The translations under genes were made by a program, and so were the position numbers. This document shows positions 35,494 through 44,357 of a stretch of DNA of 64,000 bases, piece after piece. Location of the stretch: positions 248,001 through 312,000 of the forward strand of contig CAYRNF010000001.1 in assembly GCA_964425695.1 (NCBI GenBank). Reading direction: 5' to 3'. This DNA comes from JAKPBU01 sp964425695. Lineage in GTDB: Bacteria > Pseudomonadota > Gammaproteobacteria > Xanthomonadales > Xanthomonadaceae. Every line of letters starts with the position of its first letter. The stretch's first letter is position 1. The notes under the pieces were generated by a model, which made no database searches, had not been told where the DNA came from, and saw nothing but the letters and a program-made list of their open reading frames with translations.

Positions 35494-37248
35494 ATGACCG
35501 ACAAACCGCTGACCGACGTTCCCTTCTCCGAATTCGACCTGCATCCGGCGCTGCTGGCCGGCCTGGAAGCCGCGGGCTTCTCGCGCTGCACGCCCATCCA
35601 GGCCCTGACCCTGCCGCTGGCGCTGGCCGGCCGCGACGTCGCAGGCCAGGCCCAGACCGGCACCGGCAAGACCCTGGCCTTCCTGGTGGCGGTGATCGAC
35701 CGCCTGCTCAAGCGCCCGGCGCTGGCCGACCGCAAGCCGGAGGATCCGCGCGCGCTCATCCTGGCGCCCACCCGCGAACTCGCGATCCAGATCCACAAGG
35801 ACGCGGTGAAGTTCGCCTCGGACCTGGGCCTGAAGTTCGCGCTGGTCTATGGCGGCGTGGACTACGACAAGCAGCGCGCGCTGCTGCAGGCAGGCGCCGA
35901 CGTGATCATCGCCACGCCCGGCCGGCTGATCGACTACGTCAAGCAGCACAAGGTGGTCAGCCTGCACGCGTGCGAGATCTGCGTGCTGGACGAAGCCGAC
36001 CGCATGTTCGACCTGGGCTTCATCAAGGACATCCGCTTCCTGCTGCGGCGCATGCCGATCCGCACCGAGCGCCAGACGCTGCTGTTCAGCGCCACGCTGA
36101 GCCACCGCGTGCTGGAGCTGGCGTACGAACACATGAACGAGCCCGAGAAGCTCGTGGTGGAAACCGAGTTCATCACCGCCGCCAAGGTGCGGCAGAAGCT
36201 CTACTACCCCTCGGACGAGGAGAAGCTGCCGCTGCTGCTGGGCCTGCTGTCGCGCAGCGAAGGCGCGCGCACCATGGTGTTCGTCAACACCAAGGCGTTC
36301 GTGGAGCGCGTGGCGCGGGCGCTGGAACGCGCCGGCTACCGCGTGGCGGTGCTGTCCGGCGACGTGCCGCAGAAGAAGCGCGAGACCCTGCTGAAGAAGT
36401 TCCAGGCCGGCCAGCTGGAGATCCTGGTGGCCACCGACGTGGCCGCGCGCGGCCTGCACATCGACGGCGTCAGCCACGTCTACAACTACGACCTGCCGTT
36501 CGATGCCGAGGATTACGTCCACCGCATCGGCCGCACTGCGCGGCTGGGCGCGGAGGGCGACGCGATCAGCTTCGCCTGCGAGCGTTACGCGATGGGCCTG
36601 CCGGACATCGAGGCGTACATCGACCAGAAGATTCCCTCCGAACCGGTCACCGCCGAACTGCTGACCGCGCTGCCACGCCCGGAGCGCGCGAAGCCTGCCG
36701 CCGGTGCCGACGCGGAGGACGACGGCGAGGAAAGCATCGGCGAGATCTTCCGCGAAGCGCGCGAACAGCGTGCCGCCGACGATGCTCGCCGCGGCGGTGG
36801 CCGCACCGGCGGTCGCGGCGATGGACGCGGCAAGCCGGCCGGAGCGCGCGGCACCGGCGGCGAGCGGCCGCGCGGCGAACGCAGCGGCGAACGCCGTGCC
36901 CGCACCGCGGACAGGCCGGCGCCCGTCGCCGAAGCGCCGAAGCCGGCCGTGGCCGCCGGGGACATTCCGGGGATGGCCCAGCCAGAAGGCGAGCGCGCGC
37001 CGCGCAAGCGCCGCCGGCGCCGGGGCGGCAAGCGCGTCGTCGAGGGCGATGCCGCCGCGCGCACGGCAACGGGCGCTGCGTCCGCACCGCAGCACAACGG
37101 CGCGCCGCCGCCGTCGCGCGTGCCGGCATCGCGCCAGTCCGCGCCGGAAGCCGCGCCGCCGCCCGCACCGGGCAAGCCCTCGCTGCTGTCGCGCCTGGGC
37201 CGCGGCCTGAAGTCGCTGGTCACCCGCTCGCCCAGCAACCAGCACTAA
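35494..37248 (+). CDS. rhlB: ATP-dependent RNA helicase RhlB
   Basis: The 584-residue DEAD-box helicase has Q motif FSRCTPIQALTLP, motif I AQTGTGKT (about residue 54), DEAD at about 165, SAT in LLFSATLSHR, and HRIGRTARLG. The core (about 1-400) is RhlB-like, a degradosome partner of RNase E. The C-terminal about 180 residues are a basic, disordered Arg/Gly/Ala-rich tail (RKRRRRRGGKR), longer than in E. coli and likely to bind RNA or RNase E. A TAGAAT hexamer at 35348-35353 may be its -10, with a leader near 130 bases. Divergent from trxA. Confidence 0.94.
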   Translation: MTDKPLTDVPFSEFDLHPALLAGLEAAGFSRCTPIQALTLPLALAGRDVAGQAQTGTGKTLAFLVAVIDRLLKRPALADRKPEDPRALILAPTRELAIQIHKDAVKFASDLGLKFALVYGGVDYDKQRALLQAGADVIIATPGRLIDYVKQHKVVSLHACEICVLDEADRMFDLGFIKDIRFLLRRMPIRTERQTLLFSATLSHRVLELAYEHMNEPEKLVVETEFITAAKVRQKLYYPSDEEKLPLLLGLLSRSEGARTMVFVNTKAFVERVARALERAGYRVAVLSGDVPQKKRETLLKKFQAGQLEILVATDVAARGLHIDGVSHVYNYDLPFDAEDYVHRIGRTARLGAEGDAISFACERYAMGLPDIEAYIDQKIPSEPVTAELLTALPRPERAKPAAGADAEDDGEESIGEIFREAREQRAADDARRGGGRTGGRGDGRGKPAGARGTGGERPRGERSGERRARTADRPAPVAEAPKPAVAAGDIPGMAQPEGERAPRKRRRRRGGKRVVEGDAAARTATGAASAPQHNGAPPPSRVPASRQSAPEAAPPPAPGKPSLLSRLGRGLKSLVTRSPSNQH

Positions 37249-37252
37249 GCCC

Positions 37253-37277
37253 CGGGCCGGGGCACCTGCCCGGCCCG
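37253..37277 (+). terminator. GC-rich hairpin after rhlB
   Basis: CGGGCCGGGGCA and TGCCCGGCCCG pair with one bulged G. There is no T tract, so it is a weak intrinsic terminator or a 3'-end stabiliser. Confidence 0.45.
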
Positions 37278-37374
37278 CGCCGCACGCGAGCGCAACGCGC
37301 GACGCGTGCCGGCACGTGGGTAAGATGCCGCGGGATCACGCGCGAACCCCGCACCTCGGACCACGACCCACCGT

Positions 37375-38064
37375 ATGAGCGTCCTGCGCTTCGACAACGT
37401 CAGCAAGCAGTACCCGGGCGGACACGTCGCGCTGAGCGACGTCAGTTTCGCCATCGGCGAAGGCGAGATGCTGTTCCTGACCGGTCACTCCGGTGCCGGC
37501 AAGAGCACGCTGCTCAAGCTGATCCACCTGGCCGAGCGCCCGACCCGCGGCGCGGTGCTGTTCGGCGAGCGCAACCTGCTGAAAGTCCGCGGCCGGCGCG
37601 TGCCGCTGCACCGCCGCGAGGTGGGCGTGGTGTTCCAGGACCACCGCCTGCTCACTGATCGCAGCGTCTTCGAAAACATCGCCCTGCCGCTGGTGCTGCG
37701 CGGCATGAAGCGCGTGGAAATCGGCAAGCGCGTGCGCAGCGTGCTGGAGCGGCTGGGCTTGGGCGAGCGCGAGCGCGCGTTGCCCACGCAGTTGTCGGCA
37801 GGCGAACAGCAGCGCGTGGGCATTGCGCGCGCCGTGGTGGGCGAGCCGCGCCTGCTGGTGGCCGACGAACCCACGGGCAACCTGGACCCCACGCTGTCGG
37901 CGGAGATCATGGCGCTGTTCTCGTCGCTGCCCGAACGCGGCACCAGCGTGCTGGTCGCCAGCCACGACCTGGGCCTGGTCAAGCGCATGAAGAAGCGGGT
38001 GCTGGTGCTGGACCACGGGCAATTGGTCGACGACATCGATCCGGAGGACCTGGCCGATGAGTAG
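37375..38064 (+). CDS. ftsE: cell division ATP-binding protein FtsE
   Basis: The 229-residue ABC ATPase pairs with FtsX at the division site. Walker A is GHSGAGKST (about 39-47), the signature LSAGEQQRVGIARA (Ala in place of the usual second Gly), Walker B LLVADEPTGNLD and H-loop SHD. Full length. GTAAGATG about 50 bases upstream could be a promoter. Known partners are FtsX (next gene) and EnvC, which is also in this window. Confidence 0.96.
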   Translation: MSVLRFDNVSKQYPGGHVALSDVSFAIGEGEMLFLTGHSGAGKSTLLKLIHLAERPTRGAVLFGERNLLKVRGRRVPLHRREVGVVFQDHRLLTDRSVFENIALPLVLRGMKRVEIGKRVRSVLERLGLGERERALPTQLSAGEQQRVGIARAVVGEPRLLVADEPTGNLDPTLSAEIMALFSSLPERGTSVLVASHDLGLVKRMKKRVLVLDHGQLVDDIDPEDLADE

Positions 38065-38209
38065 CGCAGGCGGGAACACGGGGCGGGGCACGGCGCGTCG
38101 AGGTCGCCACGCGTCCGTCGATGCCGGAAGCGAACGCGCGCCGGCCGGCGCGGCAGCGCATGTCCCGCTCCGGATCCCGCGTTCCCGACTGCGGGCGCTT
38201 TGCGCATGA
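38057..38209 (+). CDS. possible 50-aa overlapping ORF between ftsE and ftsX
   Basis: The ATG at 38057 overlaps the ftsE end, and GGAGGA lies eight bases upstream, the best ribosome site in this stretch. It encodes a 50-residue basic, disordered-looking peptide (begins MSSAGGNTGRG) and stops at 38207-38209, overlapping the ftsX ATG as ATGA. It may be a coupling ORF, or the true FtsX N-terminus separated from the rest by a frameshift. No homology recognised. Confidence 0.3.
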   Translation: MSSAGGNTGRGTARRGRHASVDAGSERAPAGAAAHVPLRIPRSRLRALCA

Positions 38210-39141
38210 ACGCGCCCAGCACCACCCGGCACTCGCCTGCAGGCGCCTGGGCCGGCCACCACGCCTTCAGCCTGCTGGCGAGCCTGGGCCGGATCGCCTC
38301 GAAGCCGTTCGCCGCGCTGCTGACCATCTCGGTGATGGCCCTGGCCCTGGCGCTGCCGCTGGGGCTGTGGCAGGTGCTGGCCAACGTGGAACGGTTCTCC
38401 GGCAACGTGCAGGCCTCGCGCGAGATCACGGTCTTCCTCAAACCCGAGGTCGGCGTCGCGCAGGCGGCGGCACTCGCGCAAACCCTGCGCGGCCGCAGCG
38501 ACATCGCCCGCGCCACCCTGACCACGCCCGAACAGGGCCTGCGCCAGCTGCGCGAACGCAGCGGCCTGGCCGACGCGATCGCAGCCGCCGGCGCCAATCC
38601 GCTGCCCAGCGTGGTGGTGGTGGTGCCGCGTGGTGACGAGACGCTGCTGGCGCAATCGCTGCGCACCCTGCCCGAGGCCGACCAGGTGCAGCACGACGCG
38701 CAATGGCGTCAGCGCCTGGACGGCTGGCTGCGCTTCGGCAGCCGCGTGGCCTGGGTGCTTGCGGCGCTGTTCGGGCTTGGTGCGCTGCTGGTGGTCGGCA
38801 ACACCGTGCGCCTGGACATCCAGTCGCGGCGCGAGGAGATCGGTGTGCTGCAGCTGCTGGGCGCCAGCGACGGTTTCATCCGGCGCCCGTTCCTGTACCT
38901 GGGCGCGTGGTACGGGCTGGTCGCAGGGGCGCTCGCGCTGGCGTTGCTCAGCGCGGCGGCGTCCGCGCTGCAGCCGCCCATCGCGGAACTCGCCGCGAGC
39001 TACGGCAGCGGCTTCCGCCTGCAGGGCTTCGCGCCGCTGCAGGCGCTGGGCGTGGTGATCGGGGCGATGGCGCTGGGCTGGCTGGGCGCCGGACTGGTCA
39101 CCGGTCACTTCCTGCGCCAGACGCGCCCCACCGAAACCTGA
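38206..39141 (+). CDS. ftsX: cell division protein FtsX
   Basis: The 311-residue membrane protein has four helices: near residues 28-55, then about 175-200, 225-260 and 275-300. A periplasmic loop (about 60-165) is the EnvC-binding region in E. coli. RLDIQSRREEIGVLQLLGASDGFIRRPF (in two parts) is the conserved cytoplasmic coupling segment. The start at 38206 lacks a good Shine-Dalgarno sequence and lies 141 bases after ftsE, whereas ftsE and ftsX usually overlap. See the small ORF in between. Confidence 0.92.
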   Translation: MNAPSTTRHSPAGAWAGHHAFSLLASLGRIASKPFAALLTISVMALALALPLGLWQVLANVERFSGNVQASREITVFLKPEVGVAQAAALAQTLRGRSDIARATLTTPEQGLRQLRERSGLADAIAAAGANPLPSVVVVVPRGDETLLAQSLRTLPEADQVQHDAQWRQRLDGWLRFGSRVAWVLAALFGLGALLVVGNTVRLDIQSRREEIGVLQLLGASDGFIRRPFLYLGAWYGLVAGALALALLSAAASALQPPIAELAASYGSGFRLQGFAPLQALGVVIGAMALGWLGAGLVTGHFLRQTRPTET

Positions 39142-39173
39142 CGCGCGTCGCGCGGCTGCCACTGCGCCGACGC

Positions 39174-39179
39174 TAGACT
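39174..39179 (+). promoter_or_regulatory. putative -10 (TAGACT) of a leaderless response-regulator transcript
   Basis: GCTAGACT is followed by TGCGCC and the ATG at 39186, putting +1 on the start codon. Confidence 0.4.
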
Positions 39180-39185
39180 TGCGCC

Positions 39186-40058
39186 ATGGCCACGCAAGAT
39201 CTCCAGCACCTCGTCAGCGAACAACCGCGCGTGATGGTGGTGGACGGCTCGCGGCTGGTGCGCAAGCTGATCGGCGACGTGATGCGCAGCGAACTGCCCG
39301 AAGCGCAGGTGGTGGCATGCGGCGGGCTGCAGGAAGCGGAAGCCGCGCTCGCGGAGGCGCCGGTCGACCTGGTGACCACGGCGCTGGTGCTGCCCGATGG
39401 CGACGGCGACGCGGTCGCGCGCGCGGTGCGCCGCGCCGCGGGGCAGTCGTACGTGCCGGTGATCGTGGTGTCCGGCGAAGCGCAGCAGCGGCTCGAGGCG
39501 CGCAGCCTGGGCGAGGACGTCACCGACTACTTCGACAAGGCGCAGGGGCATCGCGCGCTGGCCGCGTTCATCCGCGGCTACGTGCGACCGCAGCCGATCC
39601 CCGGTGCGCGGGTGCTCTACGTCGAGGACAGCCGTACGGTGGCCGCGGCGACCAAGCGCATCCTGGTGGCGCAGGGCCTGGAAGTGGTCCACGTACTCAG
39701 TGCCGAAGACGCGCTGGAATACCTCCACGAACACCGGCCGCGCCGCGACCGCGAGACCCGGCGCGAGCTGACCACGGACGTGGGTGCCGACATCGTGCTC
39801 AGCGACGTCTACCTGAAGGGCACGCTGAGCGGGCGCGAACTGCTGGCCCAGATCCGCAGCGCGTTCGGCTACGGCAAGCGCCGCCTGCCTGTGGTGGTCA
39901 TGACTGGCGACGACAACCGCGACAACCAGGCCGCGCTGCTGCGCGAAGGCGCCAACGACCTGGTGCTCAAGCCGATCGAGGAACGGCTGCTGGTGACCAA
40001 GCTGCTGTTCCAGCTGCGCGCCGCGGCTTTGCCCGAGCAGCAGGCCTTCGAGGCCTAG
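39186..40058 (+). CDS. double-receiver response regulator with a pseudo-receiver N-domain
   Basis: The 290-residue protein is made of two REC domains and no output domain. REC1 (about 14-132) has VVDGSR and the switch Lys (Lys118), but the phospho-acceptor position in DLVTTALVLPDGDG is Ala66 rather than Asp. REC2 (about 140-285) is canonical, with VEDSR, phospho-Asp in IVLSDVYL (Asp207), Thr240 and Lys262 in VLKPIE. It probably receives phosphate on REC2 only and works by protein interaction. No histidine kinase is adjacent. It has a predicted leaderless start. Confidence 0.88.
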   Translation: MATQDLQHLVSEQPRVMVVDGSRLVRKLIGDVMRSELPEAQVVACGGLQEAEAALAEAPVDLVTTALVLPDGDGDAVARAVRRAAGQSYVPVIVVSGEAQQRLEARSLGEDVTDYFDKAQGHRALAAFIRGYVRPQPIPGARVLYVEDSRTVAAATKRILVAQGLEVVHVLSAEDALEYLHEHRPRRDRETRRELTTDVGADIVLSDVYLKGTLSGRELLAQIRSAFGYGKRRLPVVVMTGDDNRDNQAALLREGANDLVLKPIEERLLVTKLLFQLRAAALPEQQAFEA

Positions 40059-40243
40059 CGTGCGCCACGCGCGCGAAGGGAAGGCACCAGCGTCCTGTCG
40101 CCGGGCCCACAGACGCCGCACCCTCGCACCGGTGGAAGCGTTGCCTGGGGAAGGGTCGTCCCGGGTGCCGTGAGAAGCCCGCTTCCGGTTTCTCTCGGGC
40201 ACGCACCGCACGCTCCTGCGCACGCGCGCTGAATGACAACATC

Positions 40244-40290
40244 TTCCCAGTTCCCAGTTCCCAGTTCCCAGCTCCCAGTTCCCAGTTCCC
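40244..40290 (+). repeat. heptanucleotide tandem array (TTCCCAG)
   Basis: Six complete 7-base units run without a break: TTCCCAG four times, then CTCCCAG and TTCCCAG. A seventh, partial copy (TTCCC) ends six bases before the GTG start of ung. On the other strand the unit reads CTGGGAA. Confidence 0.95.
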
Positions 40291-40296
40291 CGCCCC

Positions 40297-40980
40297 GTGT
40301 CCGAGCCCACCCCCATCAAGCTGGATCCCTCGTGGAAGGCGCGCGTCGGCGACTATCTGCAGCGCGACGACATGCGCGCGCTTTCCGGGTTCCTGCGCGA
40401 GCGCAAGGCGGCCGGCGCGCGCATCTTCCCGCCCGGGCCGCAGATCTTCGCGGCGCTGGACGCCACGCCCTTCGACCGGGTCAAGGTGGTGATCCTGGGC
40501 CAGGACCCGTACCACGGCGCCGGCCAGGCGCATGGCCTGTGCTTTTCCGTGCAGGCCGGCACGCCGGTCCCGCCGTCGCTCGACAACATCTACAAGGAGC
40601 TCGGCACCGACCTGGGCATCGCGCGGCCTGCGCACGGCAACCTGCAGCGCTGGGCGGAGCAGGGCGTGCTGCTGCTCAACGCGGTGCTGACCGTCGAGGA
40701 AGGGCGTCCGGGCGCGCACCAGGGCAAGGGCTGGGAAGGTTTCACCGACGCGATCGTGGATGCGCTGAACCGCGAGCGCGAACACCTGGTGTTCCTGCTG
40801 TGGGGCAGCTACGCGCAGAAGAAGGGCGCGGTGATCGACCCGCGCCGCCATCGTGTCCTCAAGGCGCCGCACCCGTCGCCGCTGTCGGCGCACCGCGGCT
40901 TCCTGGGCTGCGGACACTTCTCCGCCGCCAACGCGTACCTGCAGCGGCACGGCATCGCGCCGATCGACTGGACGCCGTGA
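40297..40980 (+). CDS. ung: uracil-DNA glycosylase
   Basis: The 227-residue family 1 enzyme removes uracil from DNA. The catalytic water-activating loop is GQDPYHG (Asp70), and the DNA-intercalating loop HPSPLSAHRGF carries the catalytic His192. LLLLNAVLTV is the uracil-binding strand. The start is GTG at 40297. No Shine-Dalgarno sequence is visible because the region upstream is the C-rich heptamer array, so initiation may depend on repeat number. Its stop overlaps or abuts the sulfotransferase gene. Confidence 0.96.
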   Translation: MSEPTPIKLDPSWKARVGDYLQRDDMRALSGFLRERKAAGARIFPPGPQIFAALDATPFDRVKVVILGQDPYHGAGQAHGLCFSVQAGTPVPPSLDNIYKELGTDLGIARPAHGNLQRWAEQGVLLLNAVLTVEEGRPGAHQGKGWEGFTDAIVDALNREREHLVFLLWGSYAQKKGAVIDPRRHRVLKAPHPSPLSAHRGFLGCGHFSAANAYLQRHGIAPIDWTP

Positions 40981-40991
40981 CGGTGCGGGGC

Positions 40992-41687
40992 ATGAGGATT
41001 GCGGAACCGCTGCTGGTGTCGTTGCACATGCCCAAGACCGCGGGCACCAGTTTCGCCGACGCGTTGCGGCGGATCCACGGGCAGGGGCTCGTGACCGAGT
41101 ACCAGGACATGACGATGCAGATCCCCCGCGTCAAGCGCGAACTGCGGATGCTGGCGTCGGCACGGTGGCGGCTGCCCATGGCCTGGGATCCGCGGGTCAC
41201 CGCGATCCATGGGCATGCCCTGCCGGTGGCCTATCGGCTGGCCCCGCTGCGGCGCCCCACGACCTACATCACCTGGCTGCGCGACCCGGTGCAGCGTGTG
41301 GTGTCCCACTACCACTACTGGCGCCGCGACTACGACGGGTCCGACCCGCGCCAGCCGCTGCGCAACCGCGTGCTGCGCGAAGACTGGACATTGGAGCGCT
41401 TCTGCCTGGGACCGGAACTGCGCAACGTCTACCAGCGCTATCTATGGGGTTTCGATCCGAACGCCTTCGCCTTCATCGGGCTCACCGAGCGTTATGCGGA
41501 AGACCTGTTGCGGCTTCCTGGCGACGGCTGGTCGGCATCCGCGGACACGCGCCTGGCCAACCCCGAGCGCGGAGCGCGTTACGAGCTGGAGCCCGCGCTG
41601 GAAGCGAGAATCCGCGCCCATCACGCCGCGGACCTGCGCTTCTACGACTGGGTGGCGGACGGCCGTAAGGGTACGTTCCGCTGGTAG
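40992..41687 (+). CDS. sulfotransferase family 2-like protein
   Basis: The 231-residue protein has the PAPS 5'-phosphosulfate loop in HMPKTAGTSFADAL (residues 12-25). The 3'-phosphate motif is LRDPVQRVVSHYHYWRRD. These define the Sulfotransfer_2-type fold. Bacterial members modify surface carbohydrates or small molecules; the acceptor here is unknown. The ATG at 40992 is used. GTG codons at 40977 (overlapping the ung stop) and 40983 are alternatives, and none has a strong ribosome site. Probably co-transcribed with ung. Confidence 0.85.
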   Translation: MRIAEPLLVSLHMPKTAGTSFADALRRIHGQGLVTEYQDMTMQIPRVKRELRMLASARWRLPMAWDPRVTAIHGHALPVAYRLAPLRRPTTYITWLRDPVQRVVSHYHYWRRDYDGSDPRQPLRNRVLREDWTLERFCLGPELRNVYQRYLWGFDPNAFAFIGLTERYAEDLLRLPGDGWSASADTRLANPERGARYELEPALEARIRAHHAADLRFYDWVADGRKGTFRW

Positions 41688-41706
41688 CACAGCGCTCGTC
41701 CGGATT

Positions 41707-42327
41707 TCAGCGGCGGGTGCCGTAGATCCGGATCTCGGTCTTGCCGTCCGCCGTGGGTACCGTCACATACCGTGCGGTGCGGAAGTCCGATCCGGTCATG
41801 GCGGTGAACATGGTCGCCCAATCCTGCGCATCCACGCTGCTGTCGAACGTGGCGCTGATCCGGCACGACTGGCTGCGGCAGTCGCTGCGGAATTCCCGAG
41901 GCGCGAAGCCGGTGGCCTTCAGCGCTTCGCCTTCCTGGATCGTCTGCATGCTCGTCTCCGCGCGGCCTTTCCATGCCGGATCGACCGGCTGGCGCGCATG
42001 CGCGTTCTCCAGATCGCGTGCCAGCTGCTCATACGCCTGCTTCGCGCGTTCGCGCTCCTCCGGGGTCCCCGACAGGAGGGAGACGGAGCCGTCCGCTCGG
42101 CGCTTGGGTCCGGGAGGGGCCGCGCGACCGGCCCAGATATCCGCGTATGCCGGTGGCGCATTCGCTGCATCTGCGGGCTGTGGCGCTGCGGTTGTCGCCG
42201 GGGAACTGCCTTCTGCGCCGCCCGTGGCGGGCTGTGCGCGATCACGCGCGTTCCAGACGGTGATGCCGACGATCAGTACGATCGCGGCGCCCGCGCCGAT
42301 GAGGAGGGGGCGGTTGGAGCCTGCCAT
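41707..42327 (-). CDS. membrane-anchored periplasmic protein of unknown function
   Basis: The 206-residue protein has an N-terminal signal anchor (about 8-25, LLIGAGAAIVLIVGITVW) and an Ala/Pro-rich linker (about 30-75). An alpha-helical segment (TPEERERAKQAYEQLARDLENA) leads to a C-terminal domain with FRSDCRSQSCRISATFD, a likely disulfide. The C-terminal domain resembles small periplasmic domains seen beside peptidases in xanthomonads, but I cannot name a family. TATAGG about 14 bases upstream of the ATG may be its -10. Confidence 0.7.
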   Translation of the reverse strand: MAGSNRPLLIGAGAAIVLIVGITVWNARDRAQPATGGAEGSSPATTAAPQPADAANAPPAYADIWAGRAAPPGPKRRADGSVSLLSGTPEERERAKQAYEQLARDLENAHARQPVDPAWKGRAETSMQTIQEGEALKATGFAPREFRSDCRSQSCRISATFDSSVDAQDWATMFTAMTGSDFRTARYVTVPTADGKTEIRIYGTRR

Positions 42328-42415
42328 TGCCGGGACGTGTTCCTATAGTTGGGTATGCCGGAAACAAGATCGCCGCGGGGAACCCGCGGCGACGTCATGC
42401 GTGCTGCGATTTGCG

Positions 42416-42961
42416 TCAGACCGGCGGCGGCGCCGGTTCGGCCGGGGCGGTGCCGTCCTCGGGCGAGAACCAGTACACGCTGCCGATCTCCGTGCCCGCG
42501 GGCAGGTTGCAGCTGAGGTTCAGCGACGCCGGGAAGGGCTCGCCGCCGTTGTCGTCGGTCGACCAGCTGCCTTCGAGCGAGTCGTTGGCGGGAACAGTGA
42601 AGGTCTTGGGGAACTGCATGGGACTCATGAAGCCCACGTAGTTCAGGCCTGCCACCATCGTGCAGCTGATGTTGACCGGCGCGGCCGTGGTGTTGGTCAG
42701 CACCACGCCCAGGGCTTCGGCCTGCGTGCCGGTTTCCGGCGGGAAGAAGTTCTGGGTGGTCGAGCAGCTCACGAACGCGTTGGTGCTGCTCACGTTGATG
42801 ATGCCGGACGGACGCTTGCGCAGGTTGCCCTCGAAGTTGGGCAGGGCACCCTGGCACAGGCCGGTGGCGTTGGACAGTTCCAGGCGCTCAATGGCGTCGG
42901 CCTGCGGCGACAGCGCGGCGAACAGCAGCGCTGAAGCAAGGGCGGATACGGCAATCTTCAT
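42416..42961 (-). CDS. secreted four-cysteine protein of unknown function
   Basis: The 181-residue protein has a signal peptide (1-23, ending QADA). The mature part is beta-rich with four Cys (36, 66, 100, 151), probably two disulfides. It has conserved-looking segments NFFPPETGTQAEALGVVLTN and SMQFPKTF-like turns, and ends in a Pro-rich tail. It reads like a small beta-sandwich exoprotein. A possible ribosome site AAGGGGAG is upstream of the ATG. No family recognised. Confidence 0.7.
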   Translation of the reverse strand: MKIAVSALASALLFAALSPQADAIERLELSNATGLCQGALPNFEGNLRKRPSGIINVSSTNAFVSCSTTQNFFPPETGTQAEALGVVLTNTTAAPVNISCTMVAGLNYVGFMSPMQFPKTFTVPANDSLEGSWSTDDNGGEPFPASLNLSCNLPAGTEIGSVYWFSPEDGTAPAEPAPPPV

Positions 42962-43290
42962 CTGATCGTGCTCCCCTTAACAATTTGGAAGAAATCGGCT
43001 TGACACCGGCGAAGGACGGGAATCACGTTTCCCGAACGGGCCGGATCATAGAACAGTTCTGTGACGGCCGGATCAGACCCCGACGCCTCTGCCAGGCCGT
43101 GCGCCTCGTGACGGACCGCCGGATCCCGCGATGGCCGCCCGATGCGTGATCCTGAACAGCCCTCATTGCCGGGCCGCGCCGTGACAGGGAAGTTAGGCGT
43201 ACGAGATCGCTGTGAGCATGCCTGAACCGTCGTTCCAAAAGCGGAACGGTCGGGAACTTTCGGCAGGGTGGTTGGTCACAGATGGCCTGC
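42962..43290. other. intergenic region upstream of rpoH and the secreted-protein gene
   Basis: It contains a TATGAT hexamer on the minus strand (complement of 43045-43050) as a possible -10 for the secreted-protein gene. The 11-base palindrome AGAACAGTTCT (43050-43060) directly abuts it. The stretch is less GC-rich than its surroundings. No ORF is convincing. Confidence 0.45.
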
Positions 43291-43296
43291 TACCAT
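43291..43296 (+). promoter_or_regulatory. putative -10 (TACCAT) of leaderless rpoH
   Basis: TGCTACCAT is followed by CGCCCC and the ATG at 43303, so +1 would be the start codon. A leaderless message would lack the 5' thermosensor leader of E. coli rpoH. Confidence 0.4.
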
Positions 43297-43302
43297 CGCC
43301 CC

Positions 43303-44181
<879 letters not shown>

Positions 44182-44206
44182 TCGCCTTTTGCCGACCGCA
44201 CGCGCG

Positions 44207-44230
44207 CACGGCCCGGGAAACCGGGCCGTG
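44207..44230 (+). terminator. hairpin after rpoH
   Basis: CACGGCCCGG / CCGGGCCGTG encloses a GAAA tetraloop, 25 bases after the rpoH stop. Only a short ATTT follows, so termination would be moderate. Confidence 0.55.
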
Positions 44231-44357
44231 TGCATTTGGGCATTCGGATGCGTCCTTTTCGCGTACGGCAGGACGCGGCGACACGGTCATGCGGCGCATG
44301 CATGGCCTGGACATGGCCCTGCCTAAGGTGGTGCTCCGCTTACCGAAGGAGTCGCGC

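Noticed and set aside
43050..43060. AGAACAGTTCT palindrome as a LexA site
   Set aside because: It resembles the GAAC/GTTC half-sites of some LexA proteins, but the spacing is one base instead of four and the adjacent gene is not an SOS gene.
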